This document shows, one piece after another, positions 48,901 to 54,600 of a stretch of DNA of 64,000 nt (its first letter is position 1; each line of letters begins with the position of its first letter). Both the position numbers and the translations under genes were made by a program. This stretch comes from Paenibacillus mucilaginosus 3016. GTDB lineage: Bacteria > Bacillota > Bacilli > Paenibacillales > NBRC-103111. The stretch is from NCBI RefSeq assembly GCF_000250655.1, contig NC_016935.1, forward strand, positions 5,288,001 through 5,352,000, written 5' to 3'. The notes below the pieces were generated by a model. That model did not search any database, was not told the origin of the DNA, and worked only from the letters and a program-made list of their open reading frames with translations.

Positions 48901-49715
48901 CCGTTCAGCAGCGCCCCGAAGATGTCGAAGACCGAGCCGTCGAAGGCGTAGTTGGAGAACTGCAGCACGGTATCCCGCTCGTGGATATCATGATAATTCG
49001 TATTCCTGGCGATATGATCGACATTGTCGTGGGTCATGCGGGTCCCCTTGGGCTGTCCCGTCGTACCCGACGTGTAGATGACGTAGGCGGTATCGCTTCC
49101 TCCGTTCACCGGCACCAGGTTGGAGCCGTCCGCGTGATACGTCTCTTCGCGGTCGAGGAACAGCCGGAGACCGCCGAAGCTCTCCACCGCTTCACCCGCT
49201 GTGCCGCTGCCCATCAGCAGCACACCCGTGCCGCTGTCCTGCAGCATATAGGCGATCCGCTCTTCGGGGTACTGCGGATCGATCGGCAGGTAGGCGCCGC
49301 CGGCCTTCAGGATGCCGAGGATGCCGACGATCATGTGGACGGAGCGCCCTGTGAGCAGGGCCACCAGGGTATCCGGCTTCACACCCCGCTCGCGCAGGGT
49401 CCGGGCGAGACGGTTGGCCCGCTCGTTCAGCTCCCGGTAGGTGAAGCTGACCGGGCCATGTGTCAAGGCCGGCCGATCCGGGTACAGGGCGGCCTGCTCT
49501 TCGAAGATCACCGCGACGCTCCGGGAAGGCTCGACGGCTGCGGAAGGCCGGCACAGGAAGGCCAGCATCTCCGCTTTCTCGGCTTCGGTGATGAGCTCAT
49601 AGCTGCCGAGAAGCGCTTCGGGCTGATCGGCGATCTGAACCAGGAGATGCAGGTAGTGACCTGCCAGCCGCACGGCGGACTCCTTCTTGAACAAGGCTGA
49701 AGCATATTCGAGCAC
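30942..49715 (-). CDS. NRPS3, 3' fragment: end of C3 through terminal C8
   Basis: 6,257 residues as read; the distal two thirds of a synthetase that would be about 8,791 residues when three frameshifts are corrected. This frame opens near 49750; the ATG at 49715 is incidental. Order: A3-T3-E3-C4-A4-T4-C5-A5-T5-E5-C6-A6-T6-C7-A7-T7-C8. C4 and C6 (HHLLMDGWC, HHILMDGWC) are D-donor type and follow epimerases; C5, C7 and C8 look L-donor. There is no thioesterase or reductase: the protein ends about 430 residues after T7 inside a C-type domain with HRTIADG. Modules are listed separately. About 190 bases separate its stop from the SbnA-like gene. Confidence 0.93.
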   Translation of the reverse strand: MLEYASALFKKESAVRLAGHYLHLLVQIADQPEALLGSYELITEAEKAEMLAFLCRPSAAVEPSRSVAVIFEEQAALYPDRPALTHGPVSFTYRELNERANRLARTLRERGVKPDTLVALLTGRSVHMIVGILGILKAGGAYLPIDPQYPEERIAYMLQDSGTGVLLMGSGTAGEAVESFGGLRLFLDREETYHADGSNLVPVNGGSDTAYVIYTSGTTGQPKGTRMTHDNVDHIARNTNYHDIHERDTVLQFSNYAFDGSVFDIFGALLNGARLLLVDSDAVRDLSLLSTRIREENVTVGLITTALFHALVDEDIDCLRGMRKILFGGEKASLSHVRRALEQLGPGRLINAYGPTETTVLAAFYPVDRLDPAASSVPIGMPVRGMQLFVVSPEGTLQPALVPGELCIAGRGLSAGYLHRPGLTAEKFVPCPFLEGAKMYRTGDLVRWLPDGTLEYLERMDQQVKIRGHRIELSEIENRLLAHDDIREAIVTAGKDEGGHTYLCAYLVSERTWSIPELREYAGTHLPDYMIPQYFVQLDRLPVTANGKLDRRALPAPSAAAGRGTEYAEPRTAVERKLAEIWSALLGTAVGIDDHFFHLGGDSIKGIQVSARLHKAGLQLEMKQLFVSPTIRQLAPHVKQLQMNIKQGAVTGDVPLSPIQRWFVGSGFTDAHHFNQSVMLYRREGFDEGQLDLIWSMLTEHHDVLRSVFPEWTEGRSRVRGTDAKAFVLETADLRSLEAPEEEIRRRAEALQSGMDPVQGPLVRMGLFRTQEGDHLLIAIHHLVVDGVSWRILIEDFTALLGQSLEGQELELPSKTHAYRDWVLTLEKEAEGEQLQQEQAYWQAKLEGGFAALPVKKQTESLLTGGSEQVSVSLTREQTQRLTSGAHRAYRTEMNDLLLAALGCAVQEWTGGDRIGVWLEGHGRDDTAGLELSRTVGWFTSLYPVVLPVEAEAEEGRLIKAVKEALRSVPRRGAGYGILKYLAPKREDGHLHTGARPEIGFNYMGDLDGALDGGLFTRSRFGTGLEISSGMERRHPLDINGWITDGELTFVVDYHPSELEGGEVRTFAERLQYHLVRLTEHCHARGGTELTPSDLRSGGIGSRELEAVYRMIPAGMELQDVYPLSPMQEGLLFHARKEPSSPAYFQQLTLTLEGDVDPELLELSFADLAARHDMFRTVFLYESLERPLQAVLAHRTMPRMQLLDLRALDEEAFGSAVKRYEEAERERGFDLSLATPMRLGLIRTGERTSRLVWSFHHLLMDGWCLGIVFRQWADAYAARSRGQAAEVGKGADYGTFIHWLEKQDLRAAEAYWSEVLAGYETQTGLPRAGISLPGQEGEYRELSFGLGADATARLQALAVAHGVTLSTVFQVLWGILLHKYNNTDDAVFGSVVSGRPPEIEGIEGMVGLFINTVPVRVRIPDGRTFSQALRHLAEEALKSRMHDFYPLSDIQKRSALSQHLFDHVVAFENYPLDEQAGGAAQKLTHGWQVTGADVFERSHYPMAVSVFPGEELTLRIGYRMDTYDARVLEALPGHLRRLIDQVTENPEVEVAQIDIVTEAEQAILAGFNRPNGSVPALGSTFHGLFEAQVRRTPDALALIGGQTTLSYRELDERANRIAGLLLSEGLQRGELVGVMADRSPETVSALLGILKAGGAYLPVDPDYPEERIRYLLTDSGVKLLLTEGFRRGGIPFEGRVIPLDDDAVLPQAGQPELPAVSAADPAYVIYTSGTTGRPKGVRVPHRGIAGLHATFIDHYGMGPGDRVLLFASLSFDASVWEMGMGLLTGAALYLAPKEVLHHPVRLQAFMADHGITAATLPPTFAVHLQPEELQSMRLVVTAGSEASGELVGKWRRHMRYINAYGPTESTVCATFWEAPGGKDAGASLIPIGRPIPGTEIQVVDRHLKPAVPGISGELCIAGIGLADGYLHRAELTAEKFVPHPYEPDRFMYRTGDLARWLPDGQLEYLGRIDHQVKIRGFRIELGEIEAALLQIRPVREAVVIDRLDAGGTKYLCAYCTFSGDELAPQELRQALLQALPDYMVPSAFVSMEQLPLTPNGKVDRKALPEPSAPAAGHAAYAAPRGEDERLFVQLWSELLGRSPESIGIDDDFFLAGGHSLKAAQLVSRIQRDFGVDLPLKAVFESPTIRGLAEAVGGRAARTNPIVPRSEKREVYPLSPGQQRIYVLEQLESGQTGYNLPSVYRVEGHLDLHRLNEAFRALIRRHESLRTSFELLDGEPVQRIHDEVSFALELLSADQETMSRPDEPAASWIKPFDLTRAPLMRVSLVTARAEQLLFFDMHHIISDGISVQILLAELQALYRGEPLPELPLQYRDYSEWQRSAGQQESLLKMKSYWLERFAGELPVLELPTDRSRPAAQDFAGSALVQSADRSLSEGITLLAERTGTTVYMVLLAAYQILLSKYSGQEDLIIGTPAAGRTSAELEAVVGMFVGTLALRGKPQGDKSVRAYLNEVKEEALNALENGAYPFEKLVEDLQLERDVRRNPLFDVMFVYQNMDRTELELEGVRITEAEFEHRAAKLDLTLEASQEPDGGCFRFLWEFRTSLFERETVERMAGHYLEVLGQMTAEPERTVGSICLLTEAERAAMLGAWFDERPGDLAVEQSIHGLIEARAGEHPDRTAVIFGEERVTYRELNERADRLARVLAGHSLRREARVGILMHRSPRMVECILAVWKAGGAYIPVDPEYPAARTAGMLADAEAAVLLTESAHLSEELRRELGCTVLELDRLEERSAPEETAASLPHDPDALAYVIYTSGSTGRPKGAMVEHRGMMNHLLAKIEELQITERSVVAQNASHCFDISVWQFFSALTQGGMTVIYPNDVILEPEVFLGQVMGDGVTILETVPSYLAVLLDRLEAERPSLTSLAYLVATGEALKRNVVQRWFRLYPAIPVVNAYGPTEASDDITHYIMDRTPDMESIPVGRPVRGFRIYIVDAYGQPCPLGVKGEIWVSGIGVGRGYLNDGERTALAFGEDPFWPEPGRRLYRTGDLGCWREGGVIEFFGRRDHQVKVRGYRIELGEIDNKLADHPEVTEAVVTALTNGAGESRLCAYYTGMQAPEPAELAAYLAGSLPHYMIPSHFVRLESMPVTANGKIDRKALPLPEETDGTQPGFTPPATEMERKLAEVWSALLGRKIGIDDHFFHAGGDSIKAIQVSARLLAAGLQVEMKQLFLHPTIRTLSPLVRAVERRADQTPVTGEVPMLPMQRWFLEQDFTDRHHFNQSVLLYRRDGLDAALLERVLNLLVTHHDALRSSYPVRGRRTYQRVRGLNESLYTLQVIDIVREEETAGRILSVTQTIQESMCLEEGPLLKLAWFRTPEGDHLFLTAHHLVIDGISWRILLEDFMQLYGQGDQGKTLELPPKTHSVRDWAEAQIRYAEQGSDGELDYWRSMEEAQPAPLPRSAQETEAGVPAGDGTAAAGTAQLRITLSVEETAALTAEVHQAYNTEMNDVLLTALGSSLSEWTGGDRFGVWLEGHGREAFPAAEGLNISRTVGWFTSLYPLVLPAGSGEPAGTRLKKVKEALRQVPNKGIGYGILKYMTEGSLTGSGSWNARRPEIGFNYLGDLDGTADGGSFAFSKYETGREVSPRLERRYPLDINGWIRDGRLTLVIDYDPAEFAAEAAAGWAGRFETQLKQLIEHCRQKGERELTPSDISSNRIPLHELEQVYRLIGPGLGIQDVYTLTPLQQGLMFQRMYDPASQAYFQQLTLTLQGAPEAELLQRSLDHLAGRYDMFRTVFLFSSLEQPVQVVLRESTLEPLTVLDLTALPEGARQAAFAEFADRERKRGFDWSRSTPMRAALVKLEPQRYELVWSFHHILMDGWCLGIVLQEWFETYALLREDQLPAAEPAPAYGRYAAWMEQRSGQDAAAYWSAYLGGFEMQTGLPKAGFRSRAEQELRQKERIFVIDEQRTSKLQELARAEGVTLNTVFQTLWGILLQKYNNTPDVLFGAVVSGRPPEIEGIERMVGLFINTIPVRIRTGDGDSFAGVLKSAALDALNAREHDTYPLYEIQAQSGLQQHLLDHIVAFENYPLEQEADAIGETFNLGYRITGAGVFEQTHYPLSVTVAPRADLTVKLSFREGVYEERILVSLPGHLERLIDLVTENPHRPVRELEIVTEREERLLAGWQGQGGTGSAGDAEQASRRLIHHVFAETAAGHAEAPAVLLGGEKLTYAVLQARAAAMAAALKARGVGRHTLVAVLAERSAEMVVSLLAILQAGGAYLPIDPEYPADRIQYILDDSGTGFLLTEKELPDSLRFAGCLLRIDGGLIGHGDVEPFGDTSGEANPDGFAEGDPDDTAYVIYTSGTTGRPKGVPVPHRGVTNLLETFRQEYGVGPEDRMLQFASLSFDASVWEIWTALLSGAALVLAPKEVLHHPVRLERLFGEQGITVALLPPAYALQLPIPRLASLRLLVTGGSEAPAEQVDEWSRHLTYVNAYGPTEASIITTLWRPQEGDARTAASPVPIGRPVAGMQVHLLDRDLNRVPPGAAGELCISGTGLADGYLHRPELTAEKFVSRPDVPGGRIYRTGDLARWLPDGQLEYLGRIDHQVKIRGYRIELGEIESVLLQHPGVREAVVVDRRDEGGLLSLCAYWSGHPGEVPDTAELRAHLAASLPDYMIPAAFVAMDKLPLTPNGKIDRRALPEPDSRPGSAPYAAPEKESERLLVRLWSEVLGREAEAVGIDDSFFDLGGHSLKAAQLASRIHRENGTELPVRAVFERPTIRELAALLEDSAKGTYVPVPRAAPQETYRASFAQKRLFILHEMDKEQTSYNLPTVLKMEGRLDAQRLESAFRELIRRHEALRTSFELSGGEPVQRVHAEVPFELEQAEVPSGAGANAPKEAVKAFIRPFDLGTAPLLRAGLIRCGEETLLLFDIHHIIADGMSVQMIIRELQALYAGAGLPEPARQYKDYSQWQGSRSEQERIRSQRGYWLERFSGELPVLELPLDRPRPAVQDAEGALLAAAGTEELTRRISALAAKSGTTVYMVLQAAYGILLSKYSGQEDLVVGTPVAGRSAPELQEVVGMFVGTLALRMAPEGGKRVMELLSEVRRDSLEAFEHQDYPFEELVDELRLERSLSRSPLFDVMFAYQNMGGGMEDREFELEGSTFAPYEMEERAAQFDLTLEASDTPEGLRFTWGYRTSLFDRETVERMAGHYLEVLGQMTAEPERTVGSICLLTEAERAEMLGAWFDERPGDPAVEQSIHGLIEARAGEHPDRTAVIFGEERVTYRELNERADRLARVLAGLGLRREARVGILMHRSPRMVECILAVWKAGGAYIPVDPEYPAARTAGMLADAEAAVLLTESAHLSEELRRELGCTVLELDRLEERSAPEETAASLPHDPDALAYVIYTSGSTGRPKGAMVEHRGMMNHLLAKIEELQITERSVVAQNASHCFDISVWQFFSALTQGGTTVIYPNDVILEPEVFLGQVMGDGVTILETVPSYLAVLLDRLEAERPSLTSLAYLVATGEALKRNVVQRWFRLYPAIPVVNAYGPTEASDDITHYIMDRTPDMESIPVGRPVRGFRIYIVDAYGQPCPLGVKGEIWVSGIGVGRGYLNDGERTALAFGEDPFWPEPGRRLYRTGDLGCWREGGVIEFFGRRDHQVKVRGYRIELGEIDNKLADHPEVTEAVVTALTNGAGESRLCAYYTGTQAPEPAELAAYLAGSLPHYMIPSHFVRLESMPVTANGKIDRKALPLPEEVVPGVRAEWSAPQTGLEAKLLRVWHDVLGSDDFGMDGSFFDLGGHSLKAIQLKEAVGRELLADLPLRAVFTHTTVREMAAYLAASHAGDSFYRALTRAAARDTYPVSAAQAEQLRLHEADPLGSRTHLMRALRIEGTPDAGRLQTAFRRVIARHETLRTSFERQDGTWVQRIHEEVDFELAESAASPEALDAVIRSFLRPFRLEKAPLIRADLVWTGPDSSLLLIDLHRTIADGLSTGVLVSELLRFYAGEELPELHLQYKDYVVWQQSAVRSPEWLRQEAYWLEQLADAVPVTSLTAGADDPAGPEEDGRLTARLDPELAMQLRELAASRGATLYMVLLTAFSALLYKMTGQTDFVIPAPSGGRSHPGTADWIAPLGGTLAMRVRPDAGQTLLSLLEEVRETALAAFEHQDYPFQELLPKLEAGEWIPSGRPRFDLSFQVQNQPGDGLRTRDLLLTPYAERNGERMALLSAGAVDLGSGGIELLFEYAGGVFKPYELDRLMNGFVQLLKLTVSSPGSPLSELPEAEASAVPLGSGDFRG
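30960..32265 (-). other. NRPS3 terminal C domain (C8), catalytic His replaced
   Basis: A full-length C domain (YPVSAAQAEQ at the start, HETLRTSFE, LQYKDYVVWQQ) ends the protein with no A or T after it. The active-site motif reads HRTIADG where HHxxxDG is expected: the second, catalytic His is Arg (CGC, one transition from CAC). It is probably inactive for condensation and may serve docking or as a platform for another protein. Confidence 0.85.
32350..35430 (-). other. NRPS3 module 7: C-A-T, diamino-acid-like pocket
   Basis: C7 has HHIIADG near 35035. A7 reads DIWEVTADD; Glu278, Asp330 and Asp331 give a strongly acidic pocket that suits a cationic side chain such as 2,3-diaminopropionate. T7 is GGHSLKAIQ. 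A7 is nearly identical to A5. Confidence 0.75.
32565..34250 (-). repeat. Duplicated A(DIWEVTADD) domain, copy A7
   Basis: About 1,686 bases nearly identical to 40353-42038. The repeat starts just after the T-domain linker and ends inside the last part of the preceding C domain, so an A domain plus its border was copied as a block. Confidence 0.95.
35530..38645 (-). other. NRPS3 module 6: C-A(Leu-like)-T
   Basis: C6 (HHILMDGWC) is D-donor type. A6 pocket reads DAWLVGAII, near leucine codes such as DAWFLGNVV, so Leu or a similar aliphatic residue is likely. T6 is GGHSLKAAQ; no epimerase, so the residue stays L. Confidence 0.7.
38700..43210 (-). other. NRPS3 module 5: C-A-T-E, diamino-acid-like pocket
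   Basis: C5 HHIISDG; A5 DIWEVTADD; T5 GGDSIKAIQ; epimerase with HHLVIDG and EIGFNYLGDLDG. The product residue would be the D-form of the same diamino acid as module 7. Confidence 0.75.
40353..42038 (-). repeat. Duplicated A(DIWEVTADD) domain, copy A5
   Basis: Partner of 32565-34250, with only scattered substitutions seen. The offset between the two copies is 7,788 bases. Confidence 0.95.
43300..46360 (-). other. NRPS3 module 4: C-A(Phe)-T
   Basis: C4 (HHLLMDGWC) is D-donor type after E3. A4 pocket DAWTVAAVC is a well-known phenylalanine code, differing from GrsA DAWTIAAIC only by Ile/Val changes. T4 GGHSLKAAQ, no epimerase. Confidence 0.85.
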
Positions 49716-50880
49716 GAAGCGGATTCCCTCCGTCTCCGGGAACGCTTCGAAGCGTCAGATCGAACTTGGCCTTCCGGCTTGGGGCCGCATACGGAGTCAC
49801 CTGAAGACCGCCCGCCCGGACGGGCTCCATCTCCATATTCTGCATGGCAAAAGCGGCGTCGAACAGCGGATTGCGGCTGGCGTCGCGCTCAAGGCGGAGC
49901 CTGTCGATCAGTTCTTCGAGCGGATAGTCCTGATGGTCGTAAGCACCAAGCGCCGTTTCCTTCACTTCCGCCAGATAGCCCATGAACGTCTTGGCGGCCT
50001 CGGGACGCGTCCGCAGAGGCAGCATGTTGACGAACATGCCGATGATCGGCTGCAGATCGGCATGCGGCCGTCCGGCGATCGGCGAGCCGGCGACGATGTC
50101 GTCCGAGCCCGTATATTTGGCAAGCAGCAGGTGGTAGGCGGCGGTCAGGACCATGTTCAAGGTCGCTCCCGCACGGGCGGCGAGCTCCGTCAGCCGGGTC
50201 TGCAGTTTCCCGTCTGCCCGGAATTCCCATTCCCCGCCTTCAAAGCTGCGGAACGCGGGACGCGGATAATCCGTCGGCAGATTCAGCACCGGGATCGTGC
50301 CCTGGAACCGGCTCAGCCAGTAGTCGGCCTGCTCCCCCATCCTGCCGTCCTGGAGCAGGTGGTTCTGCCATGCCGCGTAGTCCTTGTATTGGACCGGCAG
50401 CGGAGCCGACAGACGCCCTTCATAGCCCTCGGCGATCTCCCGCAGCGCATGGGAGACGGATACCCCATCCGAAATGATATGGTGCATGTCGACGAGGAGC
50501 AGATGCTTCCGTTCATGGATGCGGATCAACGCAAACCGCACGAGCGGGGCGGCGGACAGATCGAACGGCTCGGTGAAGCCAAGAAGCGCAGCCTCGATTT
50601 CCTCTTCCGCAAGCTCAAGCACCGCCAGCGGACTCACGGCAGGTTCATGTACGCACTGCACCGGAATGCCGTCCACCAGATGGAACGACGTCCGGAGCGA
50701 TTCATGCCGGCTCATCAGCGATTGGAGCGAAGCCTCCAGCCGCCCGCGATCAAGCTCCCCTTCCAGAAGCAGCGCGCCCGGCATGTTGTATGCCGTGCTC
50801 TTCTTATCCATCTCGTGGATCATATACAGGCGCCGCTGGGCCGGGGAAAGCTCGTAATGCTCCTTCAGCCTCACCGCCGG
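46440..50880 (-). other. NRPS3 module 3: C-A(aliphatic)-T-E
   Basis: C3 (HHIISDG) is interrupted by a frameshift near 49750. A3 pocket DGFLLGAVL resembles isoleucine codes (DGFFLGVVY). T3 GGDSIKG; epimerase HHLVVDG, EIGFNYMGDLDG. The product residue would be D-aliphatic. Confidence 0.7.
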
Positions 50881-51684
50881 AATTCGGACCGCGCCCGACT
50901 GGTCCAGGGTCCCGAGGTAGGCGGCCAGCTCCCGGACCGTCGGCCGGCGCAGCAGCTCCCGCAGCGGCACCTCAGTCCCAAAGGCCTGGTGAATGCGCAG
51001 GGCAAGCAGCTGGGCCTTCAGTGAATGGCCCCCGAGCTCCAGGAACGAGTCCAGCACACCCACCGGCCGGACATCAAGCAGCTCCTCCCAGATCCCGGTG
51101 AGTATGTTCTCCGTATTATTGGCCGGCGCTTCATAAGCGGTGCCCGGGCGGATGAAACCCGCAGGCTCCGGCAGCGCCTTCCGGTCGAGCTTTCCGTTGG
51201 CCGTCACCGGCAGGGCGTCCAGCTGAACGAAATAAGACGGGATCATGTACGATGGAAGCTGGGCGGACAGATGGTCTCGCAGCTCGGCCGGCGGCACTTC
51301 CCGGTCCGCCGCAAAGTAGGCGCACAGCACCTGGTGTCCCTGCCCATCCTTCCTGTCCAGTACCACCGCTTCCCGGACCGCCTCATGCGCCTGCAGCTGC
51401 ACCTGAATCTCGCCGAGCTCAATGCGGTACCCGCGGATTTTGACCTGGTGATCCACCCGGCCGAGGAACTCGATCACGCCGTCTTCCATAAAACGGGCAC
51501 GGTCCCCCGTCTTGTAGATGCGCGCCCCGGGGCTGTCCACGAACGGATTCGGAAGGAAGCTGGCCCGCGTCAGCTCCGGATCATGGTAGCCGTCGGCGAG
51601 ACAGTCCCCCGCCGATGTAGAGCTCTCCGGCCACCCCGATCGGGCAAGGCTCCAGCTGCCCGTCGAGAATATAGTAGTACGCAT
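49597..51684 (-). CDS. NRPS3, middle fragment: end of A2, T2, most of C3
   Basis: This middle frame of the broken NRPS3 gene is meaningful from about 51608 (DCLADGYHDPELTRASF, end of A2) to about 49750 (KFDLTL in C3). It carries T2 (GGHSLKAQ) and C3 with LSPAQRRLYMIHEMDKKS and HHIISDGVS. The ATG at 51684 and the residues after the second frameshift are not real protein. The domain content joins the fragments on both sides without loss, so these are pieces of one gene. Confidence 0.85.
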   Translation of the reverse strand: MRTTIFSTGSWSLARSGWPESSTSAGDCLADGYHDPELTRASFLPNPFVDSPGARIYKTGDRARFMEDGVIEFLGRVDHQVKIRGYRIELGEIQVQLQAHEAVREAVVLDRKDGQGHQVLCAYFAADREVPPAELRDHLSAQLPSYMIPSYFVQLDALPVTANGKLDRKALPEPAGFIRPGTAYEAPANNTENILTGIWEELLDVRPVGVLDSFLELGGHSLKAQLLALRIHQAFGTEVPLRELLRRPTVRELAAYLGTLDQSGAVRIPAVRLKEHYELSPAQRRLYMIHEMDKKSTAYNMPGALLLEGELDRGRLEASLQSLMSRHESLRTSFHLVDGIPVQCVHEPAVSPLAVLELAEEEIEAALLGFTEPFDLSAAPLVRFALIRIHERKHLLLVDMHHIISDGVSVSHALREIAEGYEGRLSAPLPVQYKDYAAWQNHLLQDGRMGEQADYWLSRFQGTIPVLNLPTDYPRPAFRSFEGGEWEFRADGKLQTRLTELAARAGATLNMVLTAAYHLLLAKYTGSDDIVAGSPIAGRPHADLQPIIGMFVNMLPLRTRPEAAKTFMGYLAEVKETALGAYDHQDYPLEELIDRLRLERDASRNPLFDAAFAMQNMEMEPVRAGGLQVTPYAAPSRKAKFDLTLRSVPGDGGNPLRARICFSLVQEGVRRAAGRSLPASPGSDRRSARSASRQL
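49742..49755 (-). other. Frameshift in NRPS3 C3 at a 14-base palindrome
   Basis: The perfect palindrome ACGCTTCGAAGCGT contains one base too many for the C3 reading frame. Removing one A (49750 or 49751) joins KFDLTLEAFPE to TEGIRFVLEYASALFKKE, exactly what C-domain alignment needs. Confidence 0.8.
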
Positions 51685-54600
51685 TCTGGATCGGCCTGCC
51701 GTAAGGGATGCTCGTCCAGGCCGGATCGATCCCTCCGATATCGAAGGAATTCGACCAGACGGCGGCTTCCGTGGCCCCGCCCAGCGAGACGATGTTCGCG
51801 CTCGGGAAGGCAGACTTCATCGCCGGCGGGAGGGTCAGCGGAATCCAGTCCCCGCTCTGGAACACGAGCCGCAGGCGGCTGTCCGGCTGGGCCGGCAGGG
51901 CTCTGCAGATGAGGCAGCAGCTGCGAAAGGGCGGCAGGCGCCGAATCCCAGAACGTGATCTGCTCATCCCGCAGCAGCTCTACGAGACGGCCCGGATCGC
52001 GCACATCCCCTTCGGAAGCGATATGAACGGAGCCCCCGGCTGCCAGCAGCCCGAAGATATCGAAGACGGACAGGTCGAAGCAGACGGAGGTCACGAAGAG
52101 CACCCGGTCCGACGGTCCGAAGCCATAGGTGCGGTGCGCCCAATCGATCAGGTTGATCACCGGCCGGTGACGCACCAGCACCCCCTTCGGGGTACCGGTG
52201 GAACCGGACGTGAAGATGGCATAGGCGTATTCTCCGGATCCCCCGGCATGCGGAAGATTCGGCACCTCCTCCGCCGGAAGGTCCGGGGAATCGAGCCGTG
52301 TGACGGCGAACCCGCAGCCCGCTTCCAGTCCCACGGACTCCACAAGCGGAGTCAGGGACGACTGGGTCACCATATGACGGATATCCAGCAGACGCGTGAT
52401 GCCCGCGATCCGGTTCACGGGGAACCCGGGCTCGAACGGCACATAGGCTCCGCCGGCCTTCAAGATGCCCAGCAGGCCGGCGATCAGCTCCGGCGACCGT
52501 TCCATGACGATGCCGACGAATGTGCCGGGGCCCACTCCCTGGCTTCGCAGCCTCAGCGCCAGCCGGTTGGCCAGCAGGTTCAGTTCCCGGTAGGTCAGCG
52601 TGCGGCCTTCTTGTACGAGAGCCGCCGCATCGGGACGGGCTGCGGCCTGTTCCTCGAAGAGGCCGTGCAGCGTCTTCTCCGCGGGATAAGGACGGTTCGT
52701 CTCATTGAACGCGTACAGCAGCGCTTCCCGCTCCGCCGCATCCGTGAGTCTCACCTCCGAGAGGCGCACGGACGGAACGGCAGCCATCTGTTCCAAGATA
52801 TGCTGCCAATGCCTGCCAAGACGCTTTATAACTCCATGCTCATAAGCAAGCGCATTGTAATTGAACTTGATCCGCAGCTCCTCGCCCGGAATGAGAATGA
52901 CGTTGAGGTCATAGTTCGTCTGCTCGAAGGATTGAAAGTCACTCAGCGTAAAGCCGATCTCCGGAAGTCCGAACATCCGCTCAACAGCGGTTTGGTCCGC
53001 CTGGAACTGCTCGAGCACGAGGATATGGTCGATCAAGCCCTGCCCCATGGGTGTCAGTGCCTGGATGTCCGTCAGCGGTTCATTGTCATATCTGCCTCCC
53101 GACTCGACGGATTGGTCTCGGACCTGGTGCAGCAGCGCCTGCAGGGTCGGGTTCTCTTCCATCCGGATGCGTACCGGCACGGTATTGATGAACAAACCGA
53201 CCATGCGTTCCACGCCGGAGAGCTCGGCCGGCCGCCCGGAGACGACATGGCCGTAGACTACGTCCTGAACCGAATTGTATTTGGCAAGCAGTACGCCCCA
53301 GGTCGTCTGAAGCAGATGATGCAGGGTCGCTCTCTGAGAACGGGCCAGCTTGTCCAGTCTTGCGGTCAGGTCCGCCGGCAGCCTCCACTCCGTCTCCATC
53401 GCCTCGTAGCCTTCCGTACCGGTATAGCCCGAACGCTTGGGCACGCCCGTCTGCTGCTCGAAGCCCTGCAGCTTCTCCCGCCAGTATGCGGCCGCTTCCG
53501 CCGGATTCTGGGAGTACAGCCAGTCGATAAAACGTTCGTAAGGCTGTTCCGGAGCGAGATCCAGCTCCACCCCCCGCGTCAGGCTGCGGTAGCATGCCAG
53601 CAGATCCTGCAGGAGCAGGCTGACGCACCAGCCGTCCATGATGATGTGATGGTGGGTCCAAGCGATCGTCCACGTGTCCTCTCCGGTCCGGATGGCCGTG
53701 TACCGCAGGAGCAGGTCGCGCTTCAGGTCGAAGCCCCGGGCGCGGTCCTCGCGGATCAGCTCGTCGGCTGCGCGCCGGCGCTCTTCCCCGGGGAGATGGG
53801 TGAGATCCATATCGAAGCCCTCGGCTTTCCTGCGGGCCGTCACGATCTGCAGAGGACGGGTCTCCGCGTCGAGGAAGACAGTTCGCAGCACGCTGTAACG
53901 GTCGATCAGCATCTGTACGCTCGCGTGGAAGGCTTCCGGGTCAAAGGTGCCGGTAACCGTGAATACAAGCTGCTCCGTATACATCTCGGAGTGCGGATGC
54001 AGCTTCTTGTAGAACAGCATCGCCTCTTGGAGCGGAGTCATCGGGTACACTCTCTGCACCTCGGCTCCCGGCAGCCCTTCCTTCAGAAGGGTGCTAAGGC
54101 GGGCAACCTCCTCAGGGCGGAGTCCGTGTTCGGCCAAAGGAGCCTGCGTCTGTCCGCCTTCCGTGCCCTTTCCGCTTTCCTCCCGGGTCATGTGTGAAGC
54201 CAGCAGTCCGATGGTCGGATACTGGAACAGATCCTTCATCCCGACCTTCCAGCCCGTCTGCTGCAGCCGGGAGACGATCTTCAGCGCCTGGATGGAATCC
54301 CCGCCGAGCTCGAAGAAATGGGCCTCCGCCGAGAGCTCCGGCAGTCCGAGGATATCCGACCAGATGCCGGAGAGCACCTTCTCCTGCTCGGTCCTCAGCG
54401 GAGTCCGAACCCCGCCGGTCTCTCCTTCCTGTGCGGAAACCGGTCTCGGGAGTGCCTTCCGGTCGATTTTGCCGTTCGGCGTGACCGGCATCTCCTCCAG
54501 CCGGATGAAATGCGAGGGCACCATATAATAAGGCAGCTTCCCGGACAAAAAGGCCTTAAGTGCCGATGCGTCGGTTTCTTCCGGCGAGGTGTAATATGCG

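Larger units (their letters stand above)
50980..54075 (-). other. NRPS3 module 2: C-A-T, A domain with two frameshifts
   Basis: C2 (MTPLQEAMLFYKK, HHIIMDGWC) looks D-donor although module 1 has no epimerase. A2 belongs to the same subfamily as the Cys domains (DLSVFDIFG, SGDWIP, GGATEA), but its pocket reads DLFDFSLVW across the frameshift, which I cannot assign. T2 is GGHSLKAQ. Confidence 0.65.
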
